NCBI RefSeq assembly: GCF_022605165.1
Contig: NC_063073.1
Span: 372,001-436,000 of the forward strand
Reading direction: 5' to 3'
Origin: Purpureocillium takamizusanense
Taxonomy: Eukaryota; Ascomycota; Sordariomycetes; Hypocreales; Ophiocordycipitaceae
DNA: 64,000 nt
Each line of letters starts with the position of its first letter. Position 1 is the first letter of the stretch. This document shows, piece by piece, positions 22,787-33,467 of the stretch. The notes below the pieces were generated by a model, which was not told the origin of the DNA, made no database searches, and was given only the letters and a program-made list of their open reading frames with translations. A program made the position numbers and the translations under genes.

Positions 22787-23293
22787 CCTGGGTCCAGTCC
22801 CCTCCCTCGGCGCCCACTTTGATGGATGGTGTAAGTGACGAAGCCTGTGATGTGGGTAGACAGACGCTCACGTTTTTTCTCACACACGAGTAGCGAGAAG
22901 GCACAGTTGGGGCGGTCTCGGCAGCGGCGTAGCAATGGAATATGCTGCTGCTTCTACCACGAATTTTTTTTTCTTTCCGCTCCCTTCCTTTCGTACTGCT
23001 CGTGACGGAGGGTGAAGAAGAGAGGAGCCAATGCGCGTCGCGGGGTCGCCCATGTGGTGATGGAGATTCAGGGCTGGTGGAGCGACACGAGTGTTGAACT
23101 CGGCTCTCGCGTGCCGGCCTGGCTGGCGTCAGTTTTTTTATCTTTAGTCGTGCTGTCTCTCTCTCTTGTCTTTCCCTGCCGTTGTCTCTCGCCTAACCCG
23201 GCTGGTTATATCCGCCTGCTTACTGCCTGCCCCCCCGCCCTTGCTCCCCCCCACCTCCCAAGGGATCCCTCCGAAGATCTTTGCTGTGTGACG

Positions 23294-23299
23294 CACGTG
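23294..23299 (+). promoter_or_regulatory. CACGTG E-box upstream of the Git1-like gene
   Basis: Matches the Pho4/NUC-1 core site, 725 nt upstream of the start. CACGTG occurs many times in the window, so function is only possible. Confidence 0.2.
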
Positions 23300-25339
23300 T
23301 TCCAGCGGGAGGCGCGCAGCATTTCCCCATTGGGAAACCAATCTGTGCAGGGGACACGGGATCCAGGTGCCGTGGCCCCTCCCTCCCCCCTCCCTCCCTC
23401 CCTCCTCCCCACGCCAGGCCGGGCCCTCGCTTGGCGTTTGTGGCGGGCGAAGGCGGCGACGGCGCGGGGTGGGTGCATGTGATTTGTGAAGATGGTCAAG
23501 GCGTTTCACAAGAAGAGGCGAACGGACTAAAAGTCAGTTACTTACTGACAAGAAATAATGCTACTGTATGTACTTGCTTGGGCATAAATCTATGGTGGGC
23601 GGGGGCCGTTCTCGCCCGGGCCATCGTCACTTTCTTACAAGTTCGGTGTCTTTTGGCAGTGCCCAACATTGAAGGCTGTTTGTACAGTAATATCCACGGG
23701 CGGGTCTCGTGTCTGCCTGCGGAGTACAAGGTTCATCGCGCTGCATCGGTGCTGACACTCTTCAGAGTCTCGACTTTCGACTTTCGCAGCCGTCGTCGAC
23801 CCCCGAGGTTGGTCGTGTGTCCGATGCTCATCATTTTTGCCACCATGTAAGTAGCCAGCCAAATTCATATCCAATCCGCCGGCCACTGCCAAATTTTGAC
23901 TACCAACTTACTTTCTTTCGTAACATCAATGATATGACAGCCAAACAACCAACGCCGTTTCGTCCCCCACGTTGGGCCATGCCCAGCCGCGTGCGTAAGG
24001 GCCAGGGTAAGTAATGAGGAGGAGCATTAGACTTCGTAGTGTTAGCTGTGCCTCGGGGTCCCCGACCGCGTTTCCTGACCCCAACAGCCAACGCCCTTTT
24101 TCCCACCTCGCGCATCGACATGCGAACGTCGAGCCCCGCGCGGCTCTGGTGGGGTTGGGCGCGTTCAACAAAGGGACCTTGGGCGCTGGTTCCCATGTGG
24201 TTTGTCGGAGCTCTTGGATGCCATTGACGGCTTGGGGGCCCGTGCCTTGTTGTTGTTGGTATTGGTGTGGGGTTTGCGCGCAAGCGAGGCTGCAGCTCGG
24301 TGTCCGTCCGCCGAGGCTTTTGCAATTGATGTCATTTTTGTTGTTACCGCCTGTGTATGTACATACGAGATGTGTATGAAGAACCATGTACAGTTGAGCT
24401 GATGGATCGCAGTCTGGGGCAACCTCCCATGCTCAGCGCGGGGGGGTTGATCCCCGCAATCCCAACGTTGAATCGGTGTTTGCAAATTGACGGATGGATC
24501 TTGGCTCTCAGTCACGTCGTGGCTCTCCGCGTAATACCAAACAACTTTGCTAGAGTGATAATAGTAGTATCTGGTGCTTCTTCAATGGGTAAAGAGCAAG
24601 TAGCCAGAGCCAAGAGCCTCAAAATCCACATGCAGCAAGACGCCGAGTCACCGGTCCATTCATGTACTCGACGCGACATGCCATGGTCGTTTTCTCAAGC
24701 TTGGCTAGTCGTAGCTTCTTCCTACGCACTCGAAAGCGAAGAGATATTCCATTGACTTGAACCGGCGCGCCCACGTCCACGAGAATCTGAAGAGGGTCTG
24801 CCTTTTACGCCAGTCAACCACCACCACCAACCGGGCCGGTGCGTCTGTTGTGCGCCGCGGCGACGCCACTCGTGTGTCGGGTAATAGGGCCGCCGACAAA
24901 CATGATGTCGACAATGAACGCAGTCCCCCCGTCAATCCCATGAGGCTGCGGATCATGGCAGCTACCATGTATTCCTTGCCTACCCTACGTAGCGAATAAT
25001 CATGCAAGAGCCGTGTCAATGATCTCGGGGGGATCAAGGGTCAATCTGACCTCTCCTCTTATCATGGATTCAAGTTGCGAGCCGTGTCCGGATGACCCAG
25101 CCCTGGCAGTCTCGCCATAGAGCACGACTTGGCCCAGGAACGTCAACACGAAAAGGAGCCGAGGCGTACGCCACGGCGTCGCTCTCGACCAACGAACGTT
25201 CCGTCCCTGGTTGCCCTCTTAACTACGGACCCAGTCCCGCGCCGCAGCGGAGAGGAGAGCTGTGCGCCAAAAGTCTAATAATGGCTGCCGGTTGGCATCT
25301 ACTATCGCGAAACCCCCAGCGCGAATCTCCAACCGTGAT

Positions 25340-25362
25340 GGCTGGCTGGCTGGCTGGCTGGC
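25340..25362. repeat. (GGCT)n microsatellite, copy 1
   Basis: Five to six GGCT units. A second tract of the same unit, same orientation, occurs at 25943-25964. Confidence 0.85.
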
Positions 25363-25942
25363 AAGGCAACTCCCGCAACATGAACCCAATTCCAGAACCG
25401 CACCCGTCGTCCCTTGGGGATAGTAGAAAATGCTGCGGAGGTTGGGTAACAAAAAGGGACGTGGCGTTTCTCCAGTCCCACAGCGCGCAAGAACAGATAG
25501 ATCCATTGCTTCATCGTCACTGTCACATGGACTACCCGGGTCCCGCATTATGTTGCCAGAGTGGAGAGCTCCGTGGTCGGTGTCGCCCAGGATTGATGCT
25601 TTTACCCCTTGCTTGGTGTCACCGATACGACCCTGACCCATTCATCCATCCATCACCCGCGGTGCAACCCGTCCTGGAAACCAAAAAAGCCGGATGTGAT
25701 TTTCCACCAGTGCGATCCCACAGCGCGTGAGCCGTGTTCGTGCGGCTGATGTCCGCCTCAACCGATTGTCCTCGAAAACCCCACGCGCCATGTATTAAGT
25801 TACGCATTCGTACATGTATCAATGCAATATATATAGGGCTGATGGAAGCTGAGACAGCGGCTTCACCAGTCGGGAGCGCCGGCCACGCGACGGGCCGTAT
25901 ATAGTACTTTGCATTCGCATGCGTGTAAGCCCCCAGACGGGA

Positions 25943-25964
25943 GGCTGGCTGGCTGGCTGGCTGG
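25943..25964. repeat. (GGCT)n microsatellite, copy 2
   Basis: Five GGCT units in the same orientation as the tract at 25340-25362. I see no extended homology between their flanks. Confidence 0.85.
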
Positions 25965-26419
25965 TCATCCTCGTTGCTGCCCTCGGCATTGGCCGAGGAG
26001 CAAGCGCCATCTCGCACGCAACACCGGAGGGGGGCGCGGCCGACTCGGGATGGCTTATGCATGGCGGGTCGCAGAGCCTACTGCCGGCAACCAGCATCCA
26101 CCAACGAGCCGGATCTACGTGCTTCTTCGTAGTAGTAGTAGTAGTAGTCACTTGGTAGATGGCTGGCGCGAGATGCTAACGCGCCTCATCGGCCGCTGGC
26201 GCTGCTGCGTGCTTCGTGCTAGTGCTGCGACGTGCACGCCCAGCCGGAACGAATAGCCAGCCCATCAGGGGACAGACAGGCAGCGCGAGTAAGACCATGT
26301 ATAGTACGTCCTTTGTGCGTGCGTGGAGTGAGGTGGGCATCTTTGGGAGAATATATAAGGAAAGCAGCAGCTTTGCCCATCCTCTTGACCAGAAACGCTT
26401 GCCCCCTCCCTGACCAGAG

Positions 26420-26425
26420 TATAAA
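26420..26425 (+). promoter_or_regulatory. TATA box of the chitosanase gene
   Basis: TATAAA lies 87 nt before the start codon, in a context followed by a pyrimidine-rich leader; an additional ATATATAAGG sits near 26351. This fits an inducible secreted-enzyme promoter. Confidence 0.6.
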
Positions 26426-26511
26426 GGCTTCTTATCTCTCTTTCCGCTTTCTGCAGTCGCATTTTGTAAAAGTTCATACGTGAATAGAAAACAAACAACA
26501 AGAAGGGGACC

Positions 26512-28110
26512 ATGTCGTTGCGCAGTTCTCTCGCCGTCACGGCCGGCGTGCTCGGCGCCGTGACCTCGGCCCGCGACGTGCCCAGCAACGTCAAGAGCTT
26601 CTACGACGGCGTCCGCGCGCAGGGGCAGTGCCGCAATGTGCTCGCGGGTGGATTCCACAGCGTTCAGGGCGACTCTGGCAGTACGTTTGCCGTCCTCCTT
26701 TCTTCCTCCTCCACCAGCTTCCTCCTCTTCCCCTCCCTCACCTATCCTCACCCTCATCATCACCATAACCAGTTCTCGTCACAGAAAAGGGGCGGCGGCC
26801 GAAGAGAGGGGCTAAAAGGACAGACACAGAGGGGGAAGAAGACCTTTGTGTGTGAAAATCTCAACAGCTAGCTAACACCAAGCGTCATCCCCAGACTTTG
26901 ACTACTGCGGCGACCACGCGCAAGACCACAACGTCATCTACCTGCAGGGCCGCGGCGGGCAGCTCGCCAACATGGACATTGACTGCGACGGCATCCAGCG
27001 CGGCCCCGCCGACGACGGCCGCTGCGGCTCCTCGGGCGACACGCAGTCGCAGACGTCCTTCCGGGACACCGTCGCCTCCTACGGCACCGGCCAGCGCGAC
27101 CTCGACGCAAACGCCCACCCCTACGTCGTCTTCGGCAACGACGGCTCCAAGCCCGGGTGGCGCACGTTTGACCCCCGGCGGTACGGCGTCGAGCCCCTGA
27201 GCGTCATGGCCGTGGTGTGCAACAACAAGCTCGTGCGTCCTGCCTGTCTCTGAGAACCCCTCAACCCCTTTACCCCCCCTCGCTCTGTATCCCTCGCTCT
27301 GTATCCGTCTCTCTGCCCTCAGCAAACAGACCCTTGTCGGGAGAGCCTAGGCACTAACCTGCGGCTGACGTATTTCCTGTTCTGCAGATCTACGGCGTCT
27401 GGGGCGACACCAACGGCGACGACGGCGACCAGCCCATGGTCGGCGAGGCCTCCATCTCCCTCGCCACCGCCTGCTTCGGCCGCGGCGTCAACGGCAACGC
27501 CGGCCACGACGACAACGACGTCCTCTACATCGCCTTCCCCGGCAAGGACGCCGTGCCGGGGGCCCGCGGCGCCAAGTGGAACGCCCAGAGCTACGACGAG
27601 TTTGAGCGCAGCATCGAGGGGCTCGGCGACAGGCTCATCCAGCGCATCGGCGGGGACGGAGGCAACCCACCGACGAATCCCCCTGGTGGGGATGACTGCT
27701 CCTGGAAGGGCCACTGCAAAGGTGCGTTGCGTTGCGTGCGTGGTGAAGCAGAAGAAGATCGCTCTCGGACCAGGGGTCGTTGATTCATGTCTTGCTTGTC
27801 GTGCTGAATACTAACGGCCCGCAACACGACCATCAGGCGCCTCCTGCGGTTCTGACAACGACTGCTCCGACAATCTCGTCTGCTCCGGCGGCAAGTGCAG
27901 CGCGTCGCGCAGCACTTGCACGTGGGAGGGTCACTGCGAAGGTAAGTCGTCTTTCCCGCCTGCCCGCCCCCTTTTGTCCCTCCTCCTCCTCCCCTTCTCG
28001 ACATCTCCTACCGTAGCAGTACTGACGACGATGACACAGGCGCGTCGTGCGGCAACGAAAATGACTGTGCCGATAGCCTCGTCTGCCGCAGTGGCAAGTG
28101 CGCCCAGTGA
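26512..28110 (+). CDS. Secreted endo-chitosanase, GH75, with two C-terminal Cys-rich modules
   Basis: Hydrolyses beta-1,4 links in chitosan outside the cell; roles in cell-wall turnover or attack on other fungi or insects are plausible. Five exons: 26512-26680, 26895-27232, 27388-27721, 27837-27941 and 28040-28110, giving 338 aa. A signal peptide of about 20 residues is followed by FYDGVRAQGQCRNVLAGGFH. The GH75 core shows NFDYCGD, MDIDCDG, DDGRCGSSGDTQ, FKD-like FRDTVASYG, YVVFGNDG, GVEPLSVMAVVCNNKL, YGVWGDTNGDDG and LATACFG; the Asp/Glu of these blocks include the catalytic acids of the family. A Gly/Pro linker then leads to CSWKGHCKGASCGSDNDC and CTWEGHCEGASCGNENDC repeats, each ending in a GGKC/SGKC-type motif. 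Exon 4 equals one repeat unit and is flanked by phase-1 introns. Branch sites CTAAC or CTGAC are visible in all introns. Confidence 0.93.
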
Positions 28111-28295
28111 GGTAAGATATGCCAGGAGGTCGCATGAAGGAAGCTCTCGTCACGGCAAGAGGATAGATAGATCGGCGGGAGACTCGGAATCCGTCCAACA
28201 TGTACATAGCACCCAGGGATACAAAGACTCACAATAGAGCAAACGCTGCCGTGTGCCCACACCCATCTATTTCGTGCCCACTGGACTTCGTTAGA

Positions 28296-30530
28296 CTATT
28301 GCTGTGGCTGTGACGAGTCGCCTCCTCCGACCATGCGGATTCTGCCCTCGACGCACGGCGCAATGACCCTCGTCCAGTCGACGGTGCAATCGCCTTGGGC
28401 AGAGTCGCACACGCACGACTTGACGCCCGCCCGCGCCGCCCACCGTGCCCAAAACTTGCGCATCAGTAGGATTTGCACGTCCATCTTGTCGTCGGTCGAG
28501 TCGCTCTCCTCCCCATTGCTGTTGCCGCTGCCGCTGCCGCTGCCGCTGCTCGGGGTGTCCCGGTGCGGGTCAAAGTGGTCGTCCTCATCGTCGTCTAGGG
28601 GCTCCTTGCGCAGCCCCAGCCGTCGCAGGAGGAACTCGCGCCAGGGCTCACTGCTTGACTCGACCTCTTTGTGGGCTTGCGCCGGCAGAGCGGCGGCGGC
28701 GGCTGATCTGTCGGTTCGAGGGCTCGACGGCGACTTGGGCACGTCCGCCTCCTCAGCGACGCCGACCCAGTGCGTCGGCAGCTTCTTCCACCGGCCCACC
28801 GTCTGCAGACCCATAAAGTACTGCCGCAACATGGTCGAGATGAGGATGCCGTTCTCCTCGTCCACTAGCTCCTCGGCTTCGCCCCCCTCCGAGGCGACCA
28901 GCAAGCTCATGTAGCCATCTGCGACGATTAGCAACGTATCACCACGGAGAAAACGCCCGGGTAGGAGAGGGGGTGCATACCCTTTCCACGCCCCATGTAA
29001 CCTCTAGTAGCCAGCGTGTACTTTCGCTGCGGCTCACATGGCTCTCCCCCAATCTTCATCCAGTTGAGCCTCTTGCCTCTCTCCTTGCGCGGGTCAAACT
29101 CGAATTCGATGCGCGATACCTGCGGGAAGCGGCCCTCCAGCGCCGGATACGTCGACACGGAGTTCTCGAGCGCATCCCATATCGCCTGGCCCTTGACGCG
29201 CAACAATACCACTGGGTCCTCGAACGGGAAGCACGTCACAATGTCCTTGATGCGCACCGCACCTGGTGGGTAGATCTGGTCGCCGCGGATGGTGCCCGAC
29301 GCCATGAGGGCGCAGTCAGCGTTGTGGTACCGTCGCATCACGTCGCACACAAAGTTGCCGATATTGGACTCGCGCGTGCGCACGGTGCTGAAGCGCGCAT
29401 CGAGGGGCGTGGCCGTCCACCCCGCCGGCCGCGAGAGCGAGCTCTGCAGCTTGGACGTCAAATCGCGCACGAGCTGGGCGGCGTGCTCATCCTCGGCCAC
29501 GTCGGAGGTGACGTCGCGCCGCCAAATGTCAAAGTCCCAGCCGCCGCCGTCGCCCTTGCGGCGCACCTCGATGTAGCTCAGCTGCTTAAAGTCGGTGCCG
29601 GAGCGCAGCACGTGGGTGCCCTTGATGAAGCTGTGGCTGTAGTAGTGGTCGTGGCCGCCGAGGATGATGTCCATGATGCCGTCGGTCTGCTCGGCGAGCT
29701 TGTTGTCGTTGGGCTCGCGCATGTGGCTGAGGCATATCACGATGTCGGCGCCCTGCGCGCGCAGCTGGGGCACGAGCTCGCGGGCCGTGGCGCTGGCCGA
29801 CTTGTAAATGAGATTGGGCGGCAGGCTGTTGATGGTGGCGAGCCACTCGCGCTCGCCGAGGCCAATGAGGCCGACCTTGATGCCGTTGGACGTGGTGAGC
29901 ATGTGCGTGCGCTTGGCGTTGCCCATGGGCACGTTGTCGCCTAGGGCGGGGTCCAGGACGTTGGCGAGCAGCCAGGGGAAGTCGCACTTGCTGGCGAGGT
30001 GCTCGAATTGCTTGATGCCGAAGTCGTAGTCGTGGTTCTGTATGGTATGGGTCAGCGGGATGCCTCGTCGCCTTTGTCGTGAGGCGAAGGGGTGGGTGTA
30101 TGTATGCTCGCTCACCCCGACGCAGGCACAGTCGGTGCCAATGGAATTCAATACGGGAACCATGTGGCGGCCTTGAACTCTCATCAGCATCAGCGTATCC
30201 AGCAGCGAGGACGGTTCAGCCAAGGCGGGGTGAGAGGGGAAGCGCACCCTTGGTGACGCTGCTCTCGAGGCTCGGGTTGAAGGCGTCGCCGGAAAACAAG
30301 GTCAACAGCCTCGGCTGCCCCTCGAATTGCTTCCCATCGCGGTACTCCTTGACGAGCGTCAGGAAGCGCGCCGCCCCGCCAACAGGCTCGGCGCTGGCCC
30401 GGTCGACGTGATAGACATCGTTGTAGTGGAAGAGGCGCAAGTCGGGGGCGCCACTGCTGTTCCCGTCACGTACTCGGCCCGACGAGAAGATGGACTGCGG
30501 CGCCGAGCTGGGTACGTGTCTCTCGCCCAT
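28296..30530 (-). CDS. 5'-nucleotidase / metallophosphoesterase family protein
   Basis: Two-domain dinuclear metal phosphohydrolase of the UshA/5'-nucleotidase type. Exons 30530-30248, 30171-30116, 30037-28981 and 28918-28296 give 672 aa. Introns are 76, 78 and 62 nt with GTGCGC, GTGAGC and GTATGC donors. Metal-site motifs are present in order: HYNDVYHVD, FSGDAFNPS, GNHDYDFG (formed at the intron 2 junction), LSHMRE and LGGHDHYYSH. The C-terminal nucleotidase domain shows ESNIGNFVCDVMR, ASGTIRGDQIYPPG and CFPFEDPVVLLRVKG. No signal peptide is seen, suggesting a cytosolic or otherwise targeted enzyme. The last 200 residues carry a Ser/Gly/Asp-rich low-complexity insert and an uncharacterised tail ending in GGGDSSQPQQ. 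An ATG at 30530 is chosen since the 9 residues further upstream start at TTG. A CACGTG is 240 nt upstream. Confidence 0.9.
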
Positions 30531-31562
30531 GTCGATTTGCTGCGATGGGCGTCGCAAGCAGACAAAAGGTGAGGTTGATTCAGGTGGGACGGGACGCGCG
30601 CGAGCTGACCAGGCAGCTTGTCAGCTCGGTTGGGTCGGGCCCAAGTGGCTCGCGCGCGCGCATAAGGTAACAATGGAGAGATGATCATTGGAGGTGGTGG
30701 TGGAGTGGCGGAGCTTGAACCGCCTGTGTCAACTGGAGCTGCGCTGGACGGACGACAATGGAAAATGCCCACGTGACGCCTCAACCATGACCTCTGGCTC
30801 CCTCGGATTCGTTTTTTCTCACTCAATCGACAAATAAACAACACACCATGGCATTTGGTCTTGTATAAGCTGGACATGTCCGTGGTCTTGCTCCTCTCAG
30901 GTCATATAGCTACAGCCTACGACGTACGAAGTATACTGTACCTGTGCCCGAGACGAGCCTGATCTTGGGATTGCGGCATGCGCCCGCACTCAACAGTACA
31001 CTAAACACTATGGAGGCAGCACCCTGAAGCACTTTACTTGCAAAGGGCAGGCTCTTCCCCCGAGGGTATCGTGGCATTGGACACGGAACACCCGTCGAGG
31101 CCAACATCGGTGGCCGGACACGGCCTTAAATCGAGTCGTCTAGAGGTCATCACTTGTTAGCGAGCATTCATCTCTCAGACACGCCCTGGTAGTCGGGATG
31201 GCATCGGCGCCTCGTCGGTCTGTTGATTTGCGTGCGTATGCAGCTGGGGCTCTGCATCCGCCGGTCTCGTCATGGCCGTGATTCATCTCTTCGCGGGTGA
31301 GCGTGGTGTGCGGCGTAATCGCAGGCATGAATCGTCGCCATCGCGTCCAGCCACGGGGTAACCGCGGTTCTCTCGCCGCTTGGCGAGTCCATCGTTCATT
31401 GCGCGTAGACTGTTGGTCCGAAGACTCTGAGCAAAGGTATTTACGGCGCGTTCCATCAACCGCCATCCTTTCATCCTCTCGCTTCCCCGTGGGGGCAAGT
31501 CATGCATCCAGTCGTATCCAAAAACACAGCTTTCAATCCGGTCACTCTTCCGCATCCCGAAA
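30531..31562. other. Intergenic, nucleotidase promoter and MFS 3' end
   Basis: Contains the CACGTG listed separately and a CGCGCGCGC stretch at about 30650-30660. No gene recognised. Confidence 0.5.
30770..30775. promoter_or_regulatory. CACGTG E-box upstream of the 5'-nucleotidase gene
   Basis: Extended form CCCACGTGAC, 240 nt before the start codon. It matches the core bound by Pho4/NUC-1 factors in phosphate starvation, which would suit a nucleotidase, but the hexamer also occurs elsewhere in the window. Confidence 0.3.
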
Positions 31563-33331
31563 TCACATTGCTTCTTTCCCCCTCGACTCAAACGGCAAAA
31601 TCAAAACTAATAGGCCCGCGAGGATGAACAATGCGCCGCTCGTGTACACAGGCGCCGACGTCTTGAGATCCGCAAACATGGCAATGATGGGCTGTGACGG
31701 TGTCAGCATGGGAAAACGAACAAGAGTAAAACCAAAACATCACAAAACTAGACGGCGACTCACAGCCATGATGCCAAAGATGCGGTTGCACGTCGCGGCC
31801 AGGGCGTTGCCGGTGCCCCGCTGCGGCGTGGGGAAGATCTCGGGCGTGTAGCCGTACAGCACGGCGTACATGACGTTGCTGCAAAAGTTAAAGGCGCAGT
31901 TCCAGCCCAGGAGGGCGGTGCTGTTGAGCGCGGTGGTGGAGCAGTAGAGGAAGACGCCGGTGAGGACGGTGAAGAGCGACAGGGTGCCCTTGCGGCCGAC
32001 GCGCGGCAGCTCGACGAGGAAGCCGCCGAGCAGGGCGCCGGGGACGCCGAGGACGGAGATGATGAGGCTGTTGCGGTAGGTGATGTAGGTGCTGCCGTCC
32101 TGGAACTCGGCGCCGCGGGTGGCCTGGATGTAGGGCAGGAAGGCGTTGTAGAGGGGGTAGCCGAGGCCGATGAGGGCCCAGATGGCCATGATGAGGCCGG
32201 TGCTGAGGGCGAGGCGCGGCGTGGAGAAGAGGACCCTGACGTGCTTGGCGTCGAGCTTCTCGAGATGGCGGCGCAGGGCGACCGAGGCGGTGGTCTGCGC
32301 GACGTAGCCGTCGGGCTCGCAGGCGCGCAGCTCGTCGACGGTCAGGTCTGTCGTCTTCTTGTTGCGGCGGGCGACCTCGTGGACGACACGGACGGCGTCT
32401 TCGTCGCGGCCCTTGCCCATGAGGTACTTGGGGGACTCGAAGATGGAGAAGAGGACGAAGCGGGCGAGGAACATGAGCAGGGTCAGGCCGCCCATGGTGA
32501 TGACGAAGTAGCGCCAGCCCATGTTGTCGGCGCGGGGGCACGGCTTCTCGTCCTGGGAGCAGGTGAGGTTGCCGAGCAGGGGCCAGGCGATGAGGTTGGC
32601 GATGACCTGGGCGACGGCCCAGTCAATGGACAAGACAGTAAGGAGGTACTGGTGCGACTGGGGTAGGAACTCGAGGAAAATGGCCGAGTCGACGGGCAGG
32701 TTGCCGCCAACGCCAAAGGACCAGAGCGCGGCGAAGACGCCCGCGGCGGCGAAGTTTGGTGCGCTGGCGGCGACGAGGCCCCAGAAAGCCGTGAGGCCCA
32801 GCGTCAGGTTGAAGGCCCACTTGCGCCCGAAGATGTCGCAGCCGAAGCCCCAGAAGATGGCGCCCGCGAGCAGGCCGATGTTTTGCGCGAGGGTGAAGAG
32901 CGGCGGCCGCGAGGGGTTGAACTCGTTGGCGATGGGCGTGAAGACGAGCGACGTGACGATGGGCCAGAGGTTGTCGCTGGCCCAGCCAAAGCCCACGACG
33001 ATGAAGAGCTGCCACTGGTACCAGCCCATGCCGATTTCGCGAACCTGTCCCTCTCTGGCGTGTCAGTTTGGGATTACCCAAATTTGGAGGATTTTTTTTT
33101 TTTTTTTAAAAATGATTCATTCGATAGTGAGCAGTGAGGAGTGAGGCAAAGACAGAGGCAAAAGGCAAAAAGACGTACCGCGCGGTTGAGGACCCTCGCC
33201 TTGGCCTCGTACACGGGGTCGAGCGCGCCCTTGGGGATAATGGCCGCATCGTCGTCGCTGAGGTCGCTGCTGGTGCCGGCCTGGTACGGCGGCGTGACGT
33301 CCTCGACGTCGGTCGTCTTGTCGGAACCCAT
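31563..33331 (-). CDS. MFS transporter, sugar/organic-ion (SV2-like) type
   Basis: Twelve-TM permease of 520 aa. Exons 33331-33179, 33044-31764 and 31691-31563, with introns of 134 nt (GTACGT) and 72 nt (GTGAGT...CACAG). The polar N-terminus contains a di-acidic DLSDDDAAI stretch. TM1 begins IGMGWYQWQLFIVVGFGWASDN, split across the intron 1 junction, as in fungal permeases related to SV2/SLC22. The loop motif DIFGRKWAFN follows, then GVGGNLPVDSAIFLEFLP, which is the signature of this subgroup. The second half shows PRVGRKGTLS and GYTPEIFPTPQRGTGNAL. The short third exon encodes the last TM and ends RGKEAM. A luminal/extracellular Cys-containing loop (CSQDEKPC) is present. The substrate cannot be read from sequence; this is a different subfamily from the Git1-like gene at 20.7 kb. 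Confidence 0.87.
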
Positions 33332-33431
33332 TGGTGTCTCGTCTCACCACCGAGGTGGTTGTCGCAGATTGCGGGAGCTGGCGATGATGGTGATTCTTCT
33401 GCTGTCACCGCTTCCCAACAAAGGAGGCCTT

Positions 33432-33467
<36 letters not shown>

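Larger units (their letters stand above)
22570..26511. other. 3.9-kb intergenic region
   Basis: Between the divergent Git1-like and chitosanase genes. It contains a (CTG)n tract, two copies of a (GGCT)n tract about 600 bp apart, a (TAG)n tract and AT-rich islands. The open frames present (for example 25092-25730, +) lack domains or exon logic. No tRNA, transposase or terminal repeats recognised. Confidence 0.5.

Noticed and set aside
25340..25964. Two (GGCT)n tracts as possible ends of a mobile element
   Set aside because: Flanks do not match and no target duplication or transposase frame lies between them.
28973..29944. 323-codon frame antisense to the 5'-nucleotidase
   Set aside because: Complementary shadow of a well-supported exon; Ala/Val/Arg-rich with no motif.
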